Shown piece after piece: positions 12,051 to 21,658 of a stretch of 64,000 nt of DNA (position 1 is its first letter; every line of letters begins with the position of its first letter). Under the pieces are notes generated by a model, which was not told the DNA's origin, made no database searches, and was given only the letters and a program-made list of their open reading frames with translations. The stretch spans positions 79,338,675 to 79,402,674 of the forward strand of contig CM019064.1 in assembly GCA_009667805.1 (NCBI GenBank), read 5' to 3'. The translations under genes and the position numbers were made by a program. This stretch comes from Leptobrachium leishanense. Taxonomy: Eukaryota > Chordata > Amphibia > Anura > Megophryidae.

Positions 12051-12771
12051 AAGATTTTGGCAAAATACAGCACCAATTGTAGAACATAAAAATGTACGAA
12101 TAAAATGTAAAAGTCTGGTGCCTGTCAAACTGGGGATGCTCTCTAGGGGGCACAGGCTGTTGTCACTGAAGTGCATGAAACGCAAAATGTTTTCATACCT
12201 TCTACGTGACATTGATTGGGGGTAAATGGGGGTAGAGCAGATGGGACTACTGCTCCAGTAGGAGCGAATTGAGGGCTTCTTTATGATGCCCTCAGCATAG
12301 TAAGTGCCCAGAATTTCAGAAATTCTGGCACATCTAGCGGGGTCCATTGCTGCCTTGCCAAGTAGGAGTCTGGCTTCGCAGCACAATGCTGATGGGCATA
12401 CAGATTTGATTGGGCCACGATGTGGCCCAACAAATCATCCCCATAAACACCTGCAAAAACTGTGTGGCGGTAAATCCTGCAACATCAATATTGATGCCAG
12501 GATTTGCCGTGAAAGGAGGGATATCTGGCCTCTGGCGATGAGGCACTACCCACTCCTCAGCTGGAGCTGTGCGTCTCCTGCTGGCAGGTGGTGACCCAGG
12601 ATCTGCATCAGAAACATCACTAGATACATCAGCCAGCGTAGATAATGTATCTAGCGACGTCTCTGAGCAGTTAGCGGGGTCGAAATGAGGGTCTGAGTCT
12701 GACGCAGATGCCTCAGATTCTGACGCCAGGATGGCATATGCCTCCTCGGCGCTGTACACCCTCTCAGACAT
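11953..12771 (-). pseudogene. piggyBac transposase N-terminal fragment
   Basis: Translation from the ATG at 12771 gives an acidic, serine-rich N-terminus (MSERVYSAEEAYAILAS...), closely related to the start of the transposase at 38271 (MSSRFYSPEEAYEILAA). In a second frame (11973-12386) it continues with KKPSIRSYWSSSPICSTPIY and RYENILRFMHFSDN, the hallmark early part of the piggyBac DDE transposase domain. At least one frameshift lies near 12390. The fragment stops where it runs into the tandem-repeat region. The catalytic aspartates and the C-terminal cysteine-rich domain are absent, so it is not functional. Confidence 0.88.
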
Positions 12772-12797
12772 TATATATAATAGATTATAAAATTTTA

Positions 12798-12822
12798 TAA
12801 TTATTATATATATATATATAAG
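12798..12822. repeat. (TA)n microsatellite
   Basis: A run of TA dinucleotides lies just upstream (on the minus strand) of the piggyBac transposase start. Confidence 0.8.
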
Positions 12823-13217
12823 CGGATTGTTGGTTCTTAGAAGAACCGTTGGGTTTCACAAGAAAATACAAATAAACACCTAAATCTCTCTAAATCCCTC
12901 TAAACCTGCCTCAATTCTTCTAAATCTCCCTAAAATCTCTCTAAATCTGCCTCAATTTTTCTAATCTCACTAAATCTCACTAAAATCTCTAACCTGTCAA
13001 ATCTGATCTCTCTCTCTCGCTCACCAAAACACAAGTGAGGAGAGGGAGGGAGAATCACAGAGGTCAGAGCCAATATTTACAAAATATTGACCTGACCTGA
13101 CAAATTAGAAATTTTATTTTGATTTTTTCTAACTTCTGATTGGATGTTGCTAGCCTGCCTCTCTGATGAGGCAGGCTAGGAACATCCCACTCAGCCCCAA
13201 GATGACCCTGCCCTTAG

Positions 13218-13305
13218 AACCCTAACCCTACCCCTAACCCTAACCCTACCCCTACCCCTAACCCTAACCCTACCCCTAACCCTAACCCTAACCCTAACCC
13301 TAACC
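13218..13305. repeat. Telomere-like (CCCTAA)n tract
   Basis: About 88 bp of CCCTAA repeats with CCCCTA variants, the vertebrate telomere hexamer. It lies in the 5' part of piggyBac element 1, between the transposase start and the hairpin array. Confidence 0.9.
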
Positions 13306-13368
13306 GTCAGTTTATTTTATTTATTTTTATTTTACTTTTTTTTTCACTTTTTTTTACACTTTTTTTTA

Positions 13369-13870
13369 CTCTGCTGGGTGCCTTGATCCCTCGAGGCACC
13401 CAGCAGAGCACCTGATCACTGATGTGATAGTTTTTGTACTGAGTGCCACGATACCTCGTGACACTCAGTACTTCCTGCCGCTACCGGAAGTGATCGCTCG
13501 GGGGGAGCGATCACGGACGGACCGGCGGCAGGTAAGCATATTGCAAGGATGCCTCGATGTCGAGGCATCCTTGTAATATACTCAGAGCAGCTGGAAGCGA
13601 TCTGATCGCTTCCAGCGCTCTCTAGAAGTGCCGGGCACCTCTCCGGTGAAACCGGATGTTGATCGCTCCCGGGGAGCGATCACATGGTGCCCCGGCACTT
13701 CTAAACGCCATTGCACGGCTGCCTGGACTCCCAGGCAGCCTGCAATGGCGTTTGAGCTGCTGGAAGCGATCCGATCGCTTCCAGCGCTCAAAAAACGGCA
13801 GGACGTACCATGTACGTCAGCGGGTCTAAGAGAGACCCGCTGCAATGACGTACATGGTACGTCCTCGGTC
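13369..13870. repeat. Array of about nine strong hairpins at the 5' end of piggyBac element 1
   Basis: Consecutive inverted repeats include CTCTGCTGGGTGCC/GGCACCCAGCAGAG (13369-13408), TACTGAGTG/CACTCAGTA (13437-13470), CAAGGATGCCTCGA/TCGAGGCATCCTTG (13544-13573), CTGGAAGCGATC twice (near 13590 and 13760), AACGCCATTGCA/TGCAATGGCGTT (13703-13753) and a long stem with GACGTACCATGTACGTC close to the end. The array ends about 10 bp before the terminal inverted repeat. Confidence 0.9.
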
Positions 13871-13883
13871 CTTAAGGGGTTAA

Positions 13884-14627
13884 GGCCCCCGGTGTCCGGA
13901 GTGGAGGTGAGGACTTTAAGTGGGATACGTGGGCGTTTTCCATTCCACATGAACGAGGTGATATCCCGTTGCACCAATTTAAGAAGGGAGTGGGGTATGG
14001 AGATGGGTAGCATTCGAAAAACATAGTAGTTTGGGTAAAATCGTCATTTTAACAGCTGCCGCCCTTCTCAGCCAGGACAGTCTCACTCTCCTCCATTTCT
14101 GTAAGAGCAACTTCACTTCAGTAAAAATCTTAGTGTGGTTTAATGACATGACACTTTCGAGCCGAGGAGGAATCGTGACCCCTAAGTATTTGATACCCTG
14201 TTCCTTCCAAACAAAGGAGTACCAAGCCTTTATAGATTGTAGGTCTTCTGGGGTGACGCCTAAAGCCATGGCTTGAGTTTTAGGCATATTGATGGAATGG
14301 TAGGAGACTAAGCTGTATTCGTTCAAGGCTGTGTGCAATAGGTGTAAAGACGAGACAGGGTTGGTAAGTGTCAGGAGTATATCGTCAGTGAACAGATTTA
14401 GTTTGGTCCTGGGGCCAACCTGCACCCCACTTATACGATCGTCCTGTCTTATGGCTTGAGCTAGGGGTTCCAATATTAAGGCATATAATAAAGGCGATAA
14501 GGGGCAGCCTTGGCGTGTGCCATTCGTGATATCGAATGCACCCGAGAGGAAGCCACTGTTCAGTACTTTAGCTGAGGGTTGTGCATATAGTGTCATGATA
14601 GACTGTATGTGTTCCCCTAAAAAGCCA
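13884..14627 (-). pseudogene. L1A ORF2 reverse transcriptase, palm and downstream part
   Basis: The minus strand encodes L1 reverse transcriptase: [20 protein letters not shown] (RT motif B region), FTDDILLTLTNP (a variant of the catalytic FADD box with T in place of A), INMPKTQAMAL, and QGIKYLGVTIPP. It ends at the piggyBac insertion. It is colinear with [20 protein letters not shown] and FADDILLTLTNP of L1B ORF2. Upstream, at about 14627, the reading stops at a junction where the preceding RT sequence is present in inverted orientation. A long frame covers 13979-14596, and the next residues follow in another frame. Confidence 0.88.
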
Positions 14628-15240
14628 AACTTGCCAAGAACACAAAGATATAGATGACTACCTGTCGCGCATCCATCTCCCCACCCTGACTAGAGCACAA
14701 ACAGACTTACTATCACAACCATTTTCTCTGGAAGAGGTCGCAAAAGTCATCTGCTCACTCCCCAATGGCAAAGCTCCTGGCCCTGATGGCTTCCCGTCCT
14801 GCTATTATAAAACATTCTCGTCTATTCTGAAGCCCCACCTAATTAGAGTATTTGAAGGAGCCTCCTCGGCGGGCTCGTTTCCCAGGGAAATGTTACAAGC
14901 CACGATCATTACTCTACCCAAGCCGGGTAAACCCCCGACCTCATGTCCGAACTTTCGCCCTATCTCACTATTGAGCACGGATATTAAAATTTATGCCAAA
15001 CTGCTGGCTACACGCCTAAACGACATACTTCCTACTCTCATAGACAGGGACCAAGTGAGATTTATCAAGGGGAGACAAGGGACTGAAAACTCGAAGAAAC
15101 TGCTAGCCCTGTTAGAATTCCGCACTACACACGATATCCCATGGCTTTGGCTATCCCTTGATGCGGAAAAAGCATTTGATAGGGTTCATTGGGGATTTAT
15201 AGAACTTCTATATCACTGCTACTGCCCCCACTGGGAGGCT
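14628..15240 (+). pseudogene. Inverted L1A ORF2 segment (RT N-terminal region)
   Basis: On the plus strand, opposite to the rest of L1A, this stretch encodes the earlier part of L1 RT: EEVAKVICSLPNGKAPGPDG, TIITLPKPGKPP, CPNFRPISLLSTDIKIYAKL, RDQVRFIKGRQGTENSKK and LSLDAEKAFDRVHWGF. The end of this piece (DAEKAFDRVHWGF) and the start of the minus-strand piece (FGFLGEHIQSIMTLYAQ) abut in the L1 protein order, so together they rebuild a nearly continuous RT. About 50 codons between this piece and the endonuclease part at 19864 are not found. After about 15240 the similarity to L1 ends. Confidence 0.85.
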
Positions 15241-15837
15241 ATTCCATGTATCTACTTCCTCTGTTATACAGAGGTGGCATTGATATTAAGGGGATCATGT
15301 TTTCTGATCCTAAGCTCGCATTTCTAGTTACCTTAACAACCACTATCCAAAGTAAGAAAGAATCTATGTATAGGTTAATTGGAGCACGTAGTTAAAAGAC
15401 ACACTGTCTGTATTTCCAGAAAATGCCAAATTATTTTTTTCCTCAGACATTAAGAACTTATTGGTCACATCTAGAATCACTGCTAAACCCCAAAAAAAGT
15501 ATGCGGTATAAGCAAGATGAACTTAATGAACTCATCCTCTTGGCTTCAACGTCTTGGCTTCAACGTTTCTATGCTCCTTGGACGCCGATCAGATTCATGG
15601 ATTCTCAGCTGAACTCACAAAACGTTTTGATGATGAAGTAATTAAAAGTTCCTTAATTTAATTTAAATTGCAGTGTCACTGTCAACCCCTCGTTGTTTGG
15701 GATCCTCCTGGCCTTGTTGGCTGCTGAAGAAGGAACATTTATAACCAGACCGGCTCACATCCGAGATAAAATAGATATTCCACGCGACCTGGATTACAAA
15801 GAGCAGGTGAGGAAAGAAAACAAAGGTCAACATAGCC
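15241..15837. other. Unassigned filler between L1A pieces, with exon-like segment
   Basis: About 600 bp that I cannot assign to L1 or to the hAT element. It contains a stretch after 'ttttttcctcag' (about 15446-15640) open for ~60 codons, and the better exon-like segment at 15674-15806. It could be the left part of the hAT element, a captured host fragment or a deletion-rearrangement filler. Confidence 0.5.
15674..15806 (+). CDS. Exon-like segment of unknown origin
   Basis: A 133-bp stretch lies between a good acceptor (T/A-rich tract ending attgcag) and a consensus-like donor (gagcag|gtgagg). With one leading base it is open for 44 codons, ending on a codon boundary. Its peptide includes FGILLALLAAEEGTFITRPA and ends with DIPRDLDYKEQ. 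The text looks like a soluble conserved protein rather than transposase, but I do not recognise it. Because it sits inside the L1A/hAT composite it may be a captured or duplicated exon, not part of a gene in place. Confidence 0.3.
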
Positions 15838-16869
15838 AGTGGGGGCGGGGTTGATCAAACTGTGTGAGTCCGACTTGTACTCGAGTCGACTCGTGACTGA
15901 GCACCGGAGGAGCCCACTCGTTGGATTCAGCACTCCATGACAAGTGGGTGACCTTGTTCCTAAGAAACACGTTTAAACCTTTAAAAATTAAGAAAAAAAA
16001 ATAATCGAAATAAATGTCATAGTTCAGCTTAACCCCCTGTTACAAACGGCTCGTTGAGCCCCTTCCGACATATAAATAATATTCAAAGTGTTTGCCTCCT
16101 TAGGGCAATGTTAGAATCAAATGATTTCCTTTTCTTCATGGACGTGGCGTGCGTGTTTGAAATAATTCCTTCGAGCCTCCGTAATAAAACCCGCGTGTCT
16201 TTGTTACTTAATATCGCGGCGTTGGTTAACTTGCTAATAACCTTTGCGTCGCTTGTACAAAGAAATGGTGGTGGAAATTGAATTGCATTGTATGCCGCTT
16301 CGCTCCTTGCTGTGGCTGAATATTAATTTTGCCGGCTTACGATCCCAAGTAATGGATCAGAGATTAGAGCGCCCCACGCAGGAATCGTTACGCGGACCAA
16401 AACCAAATAGCTTTTTAACAAATTAAATTCTACCCACCACAAAAATAAAACTTGCAGCAATGTGTATGAGCAATGAGCGTATCATAGATCTCCACAACAA
16501 TAAAACTCAGCAATCAGTAGTGTATATCAGCGTATCACAGAGTTCCACAACAATAGAATGAACAATGAAGCTGCCCTAACTGACTTGCTCATTTCCCATG
16601 ATGCCAGAAAGTGTGGTGGTGACTGATGATCCAATGCGTAATAATGCACGGTGCCATCGAAAACTTAAAACTGCTGCACTTTTTGAACCCTGCCTCAGTC
16701 ATGTGAGGTGTCACTGGAAAGGGGGGGGGTGGTTTGCACAGACCTTTTGTGAAATAAGCATGTAAGTCTTTCCCTTACTTTAACTGTGCATTTTAGTGGT
16801 CGCCTGCATCAAGTCTTGGCGAATGTGTTAAAAACAAAAGCAAGTATTAATCCATTTGACTGATCTAAC

Positions 16870-19172
16870 AGAATATCATTGGTATTAATGCAGGAATACA
16901 TTCCATCATGCCTCATGGGATACATACATCCAAGTGGACACCAGCAAAGGAAATCAAGAGAAGCAAGACTGAAATCCATAAAAACGCTTTCTGGATCCAT
17001 GCTACAGTATGTCAAAAGACCAGATGATGGCCAAGGTACATCAGAAGACAAGGTGCGGAAGCAAAAGGAGATGTGCGCCAACTGTCCAAAGATTGGTTTT
17101 ACAAGGTGATGCCAGATGGCAAAAAATTCTGCGGTCATGGATGGTTTACTCACCTGTCAGTGAGAATGTATACTGTTTTTGCTGCCAATTATTTGCCTAT
17201 GGTACTACAGCTACAACCTCAAAATTCGTGACTGGGTTTCAAAAGTGGTGGAAACTAAGCCCGAAAGTACATAACCATGAGACATCTGAAGACCACCTAT
17301 GTTGCGTTGAGAAATGGGAAACGTTGGCAGCAAGACTGAGGCTGCACAAAACCATTGACACAGAAACTATTACTTTGATGGAAATGGAGAAGAAAAAGTG
17401 GAGGGACGTCTTGTACAGATTGCTGGACGTCACATTGTTTCTTGCCATGCAGAATCTAGCATTCCATGGCCACAAGGAAGATGAATCTTCATTTAATAAA
17501 GGGAACTTTCTTGAGATGGTTGCCATCCTTTCTAAATATGACCCAGTACTGAAAGAGCACTTCATGAAATTAAAAAAGAGCACTGGTAGATATAAAGTCT
17601 CTGTTTCATATCTTGCCCCGCAAACTCAGAATGAGTTCCTAAGCATCTTAGCAAATCATGTGACAGAAAAACTTGTCATGGATATAAAGAACGCAAAATA
17701 CTTTGGCATCATGTTTGACAGCACACCTGACATCTCACATACAGACCAGATGACAGAAGTTATTAGATATGTTAAAATCAGCAATAGGTAAATTGAAGTA
17801 ATGGAAGTATTTTTAGGATTTTTTGCTTTAAAGGGAAAAAGGATACTGACCTCAGCTCAGATATCCTCAAAAAACTGGAAAATGACGGACTGGACATAAT
17901 GATGTGTCGCTCTCAAGGATACGATAATGCTGCGACGATGGCTGGAATCCATGGAGGTGTTCAAGCCATTATTAAAGAAAAAAATAAAAAAGCTATTTTC
18001 AGTGGATGTGTGGACCATTCTCTCAATTTGTGTGGTCAGCACTCTTTTGCTGAAAATGCATCGTGTGTCAAGTTTTTTGGAACTCTTCAGACAATGTTTA
18101 CATTGTTTGCAGGTTCAAGCCATAGATGGGATGTGTTAATGACCCACACTGGTGTGTCAGTAAAACGACTATCAACAACACGCTGGAGTGCTCATTATGC
18201 TGCAGTTAAGCCAGCAAGAGAAAATTTTGATAATTTTGTGGCAGCGATTAAAGCTCTTTGTGCTCGGGATGAAAATTTGGACACAAGAGCAGCAGCAGAA
18301 GGTCTTTTGCCGGCTGTCTGTGATTTTACTTTTCTTTGCTACTTGTATTTCTGGAGTGATGTGCTTCGGGAAGTTAATGTCGCACAGCTGTACATGCAGA
18401 CAAAGGGCTTAAGTCTTGACAAGGTGGTGACCCAACTAGAGACACTAAGGCTTTTTCTGTACGAAGAGCGCAGTCATCTAGTGGAACATGCAATTCATTG
18501 TGCGCTTTTAAAATCTGAGGAATATGGAATTGCTATAGAAAGAAGAGCCAAGTTCAAGAAGAGGATGCCAGGGGAGCGGTCAACTGATGCTGGAATTACA
18601 AGTCTGCGGGAAGAAAATAAGAGGGAGATGCTTGAGTGCATAGACCGCTTTCATTATGAACTCCAGATCAGATCAGGAGCCATGAAGAAAGTAGCAGGAA
18701 TGTTTGAGTCTGTTCAAGCTAAGAGTCTCATCTGTGCTGCAGAGCAAGAGCTAAAGATGTCCATTCCAAAACTTACCACGTTTTATGATGAGGTGTCTGA
18801 GAGTGAACTCCTACTGGAAATTCCAAGACTCAGAAGGCACCTGAAAGCAGCAAACATTAATTTGGACAGGGCCAAAGAATGGGCTGCATTAGATGTTCTG
18901 GCATTCATAGCTGAATGGGATGTCATAGAATCCCTTCCAAACCTTTCACTGAGCCTAAAATTATTTTTAACAATATGTGTGTCTGTGGCTTCATGCGAGC
19001 GGAGCTTTTCAAAGCTAAAACTTATAAAAAACATTTGCGATCTACAATGGGCCAGTCAAGGCTTTCTGATCTTGCAATGTTATCTGTTGAAAGCGAGTTA
19101 GCAAGAAAGATTGATTTTGAAGAAGTGATAAACAATTTTGCCACATTGAAGGCCAGAAAAGGGAAGTTCTGA
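16870..19172 (+). pseudogene. hAT transposase (TTF-type zinc finger, DUF4371, hAT dimerisation), broken
   Basis: The first part (17009-17791) has a TTF-type zinc-finger signature: RSWMVYSPVSENVYCFCCQL, GFQKWW and NHETSEDH. The catalytic-core region of ZMYM1-like hAT transposases follows: FDSTPDISHTDQMTEVIRYV, then CRSQGYDNAATMAGIHGGVQ in the second part (17899-19101). The C-terminus carries the dimerisation block SVASCERSFSKLKLIKN, and in a third frame STMGQSRLSDLAMLSVESEL up to the stop at 19170. At least two frameshifts (17790-17900 and near 19030) make it a pseudogene. Such proteins cut and paste hAT DNA; some relatives are domesticated in vertebrates. Nothing suggests domestication here. 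Confidence 0.85.
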
Positions 19173-19254
19173 TTTATTCAAGATGTAAACAAAACGTTTG
19201 TGTATTTGTTCCTGTATATTTTTATTGCATTAACTTTAATGCCTACAACTTCTA

Positions 19255-19610
19255 AAAACCTATTTGCAATCTATAATGGGCCACTCCAGGCTTTCTGGTG
19301 ATCTTGCTAACTCGCTTTCAACAGATAACATTGCAAGAGACATTGGGCAGTATTACAATGTTGGTGCTAACTTAACCCTAGAGCTGTTGTTAACTTAAAA
19401 CCTCCATAGGCTATAATGGCTTTGAGAAGTTTGCAACAGCTCTGGTTAAGTTAGCACCAACTATGTAATATGGTCCATTGATTTTGTTGAAGTGATAAAC
19501 AATTTTGCCACATTGAAGGCCAGAAAAGAGAAGTTCTGATTTATTCAAGATGTTAACAAAACGTTTGTGTATTTGTTCCAGTATATTTTTATGGCATTAA
19601 GTTTATTGCT
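19255..19610 (+). repeat. Second copy of the hAT transposase 3' tail, with micro-inversion and MITE
   Basis: The sequence repeats 19035-19245 (3' end of the transposase gene and following DNA) with about 90% identity by eye. Relative to the first copy, a 35-bp block (19303-19337) is exactly inverted, and a 132-bp hairpin element is inserted. Confidence 0.85.
19345..19476. mobile_element. 132-bp palindromic MITE
   Basis: Long inverted repeats: GTTGGTGCTAACTTAACC near the left and its complement GGTTAAGTTAGCACCAAC near the right, extending outward as GGGCAGTATTACA / TGTAATATGGTCC. The neighbouring first copy of the tail (19106-19120) lacks it, giving an empty site. The duplication is att (3 bp) or cattg (5 bp); the flanks allow either. 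Confidence 0.8.
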
Positions 19611-19863
19611 TAAAATAAACATTTTCTAAATGTTTTAAATAAATTCGAATTCCTTTGTATTCATATGATCTGGTAATATTATGGTGTAATTTTGCTAGGA
19701 ATTAATATATCTACTATTGTCTTACATTTAGCGTTATATGGGAGTGCTGCATATGAGTAACAATAGTTTACATCATTTTGTGTAAAACTGGGGGGCGGCT
19801 CGAGTCGAGGGGGTGACACCATGAGTTACCGCACCGGGTGACACCAACCCTAGTGACGCCACT

Positions 19864-20290
19864 GGGTTGGAGTGCTCGCAGACGGCGCGCCAGTAATCTG
19901 CCAGGTTTATTGCCATAGGCGTAAAATCTAGCCTTAAGACGTTGCAGATGGGAAAAATTAGTTTGTTTGTCAAGTGTGTGTAGTTCGTCGTGTGTCTCAC
20001 TTAATTGACGAGCAGTGACGTCCGAGGGGGATAGTTTGTGCGACCGGTACAAAAAATCTAGTCTTTGTAGAATAAGAAGACGAGCGGCCACCTTAGATTT
20101 CTTAAAATGAGATGCCCATTTTATGCAGTGTCCTCTCAAAACCGCCTTATGGGCTTGCCAGACAGTTGCTGCGGGCATATCGTCGCTAGCGTTCAATTCA
20201 AAGTATGTTTGCAATTAGGTTTCCAAGTCAGTAGTAGCCGCCACGTCGATAGGACCGTTTCGTTAAGGCGCCATGGGGAGAGACCATATG
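19864..20290 (-). pseudogene. L1A ORF2, region between endonuclease and RT
   Basis: Minus-strand frame 19768-20214 encodes TVWQAHKAVLRGHCIKWASH, HDELHTLDKQTN and KARFYAYGNKPGRLLARRLR, matching ILWQAHKTVVRGVLIKWGSH and KYYIYGNRPSKMLANRLR in L1B. It ends at the hAT terminus on the left and at a hAT-like element on the right. The last codons of the frame translate hAT sequence, not L1. Confidence 0.85.
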
Positions 20291-20499
20291 GTTTGTAGTA
20301 GGGTTGCACCGATACTAGTATCGGTATCGGAGCCGATACTGGGTACTGCAGGAGTACTTGGTACTCGTGTAGTACCCCCCGATATTTTTCCCGATACCGG
20401 AAGCCGGCATTGAGCCGGCTTGCCGGCATCCGAGGTGCTGCGGCGGCTGTCCGAATGCTCTATCGGCATTCGGACAGCCACCCCTGGAGCTCTCCACGT

Positions 20500-20915
20500 T
20501 CATACTTACCTTCCTGGGCGCCGCCGGGAATGTCTCCGCGCGCGCGCTCGTTGGAAGGACCCCAGCCGCGACCACGTGGGACCATGTGATTGCGGCTGGG
20601 GTCCTTCCAACGAGCGCGCGCGGGGAAACTTTCCCGGCGGCGCCCAGGAAGGTAAGTATGAACACACTGAGCATCTGCAGGGCCTGTCCGAATGCAGATG
20701 GGCCTGTCTGAATGCTCTATCTGCATTCAGACAGGCCCTGCAGCTGCTCTCCGCGATGATACTTACCTTCCTGGGCGACGACGGGAAAGTTTCCCCACGT
20801 GCGCTCGTTGGAAGGACCCCAGCCACGATCACATGGTCCCACGTGGTCGCGGCTGGGGTCCTTCCAACAAGCGCGCGCGGAGACATTCCCGGCGGCGCCC
20901 AGGAAGGTAAGTATC
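20500..20915. repeat. Two tandem GC-rich hairpins with shared arms
   Basis: Each hairpin has arms reading acttaccttcctgggcg ... cgcccaggaaggtaagt around a core in which GGACCCCAGCC pairs with GGCTGGGGTCC. The two hairpins are at about 20506-20664 and 20757-20915. The right-hand arms end in aaggtaagtat, a near-perfect 5' splice-site consensus. Confidence 0.88.
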
Positions 20916-20924
20916 ATTGGGGGT

Positions 20925-21450
20925 GTGGTCCATGAGCTGGGGGGCATACCCATGTGTGAGCTGGGAGGCATAACCATGTGTGAGCTGGGGGGCAAATCCA
21001 TAAACTGGGGGGGCATATCCATGAGCTGGGGGGGCATATCCATGAGCTGGGGGGCCATATATGAGCTGGGGGGGCATAACCATGTGTGAGCTGGGGGGGC
21101 ATAACCATAAGCTGGGGGGGCATATCCATGAGCTGGGGGGCATACCCATGAGCTGGGGGGCATACCATGTGTGAGCTGGGGGGGCATAACCATGTGTGAT
21201 CTGGGGGGCAAATCCATAAGCTGGGGGGGCATATCCATGAGCTGGGGTGGGCATACCCATGAGCTGGGGGGCATACCCATGTATGAGCTGGGGGGCATAA
21301 CCATGTGTGAGCTGGGGGGCATATCCATGAGCTGGGGGGGCATATCCATGAGCTGGGGGGGCATATCCATATGTGAGCTGGGGCAATATCCATGTGTGAG
21401 CTGGGGCAATATCCATGTGTGTGCTGGGGCATATCCATGTGTGAGCTGAG
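20925..21450. repeat. Minisatellite, 21-24-bp unit
   Basis: More than 20 units of the type GAGCTGGGGGGCATA(A/T)CCAT, with an optional GTGT. Units vary in G-run length and in the spacer. Repeated proline- or glycine-rich open frames on both strands are a consequence and not genes. Confidence 0.9.
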
Positions 21451-21456
21451 GCAGTA

Positions 21457-21487
<31 letters not shown>

Positions 21488-21658
21488 GGGGATATACATG
21501 TGAGCTGGGGGCATTTTTATATGGTCTGTTTTTATTGGAAAGCGTCACATGACATTAAAGAAAAGTATCGGTACTCGGTATCGGTGAGTACTTTTAAAAA
21601 GTATCGGTACTCGTACTCGGTCTTAAAAAAGTGGTATCGGTGCATCCCTAGTTTGTAG

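Larger units (their letters stand above)
9398..13879 (-). mobile_element. piggyBac element 1, inserted at TTAA inside L1A ORF2
   Basis: The element is bounded by duplicated TTAA target sites (9394-9397, 13880-13883) and short inverted termini: CCCCTTAGTGACCG on the left and CCCCTTAAGGACCG as the reverse complement of the right. The L1 reading frame continues across it (...DTGGL before, KVPQIP after), which proves insertion. From its 5' end (right) inward it has a hairpin-rich segment, a telomere-like repeat, an N-terminal transposase fragment on the minus strand, and a 383-bp tandem array. The transposase catalytic core is missing, so the copy is nonautonomous. Confidence 0.9.
15838..19863 (+). 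mobile_element. hAT element with decayed transposase gene, left end uncertain
   Basis: The right terminus (19848-19863) reads, as reverse complement, CAGTGGCGTCACTAGGG, a hAT-type end, and is followed immediately by L1A ORF2 sequence. A possible left end starts cagtgggggcgg at 15838, but it matches the right end only over about six bases. No 8-bp duplication of the right flank (ggttggag) is found on the left. The left end has therefore probably been lost or rearranged. A pair of ~58-bp direct repeats lies near 16466-16560. Confidence 0.6.
20299..21650. mobile_element. 1352-bp hAT-like nonautonomous element with 8-bp TSD
   Basis: Inverted termini TAGGGTTGCACCGATAC and (reverse complement of the right) TAGGGATGCACCGATACC, followed inside by repeated ATCGGTACTCG motifs. 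The exact 8-bp repeat gtttgtag flanks it (20291-20298, 21651-21658). It sits inside L1A ORF2. The interior consists of two large GC-rich hairpins (20430-20915), a minisatellite (20925-21450) and a TA microsatellite (about 21456-21488). No transposase is present; long open frames on both strands are by-products of the repeats. Confidence 0.88.

Noticed and set aside
12304..12594. Plus-strand open frame opposite the piggyBac transposase
   Set aside because: Shadow of the minus-strand transposase fragment.
15446..15640. Second exon-like stretch after 'ttttttcctcag'
   Set aside because: The open frame ends in a stop and the donor side (gaag|taatta) is not a splice donor.
17239..17583. Minus-strand frame opposite the hAT transposase
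   Set aside because: Shadow of the plus-strand transposase, no motif of its own.
20717..21548. Long minus-strand proline-rich open frames (up to 265 codons)
   Set aside because: They are translations of the GAGCTGGGGGGCAT minisatellite in all frames; no domain and no start context.
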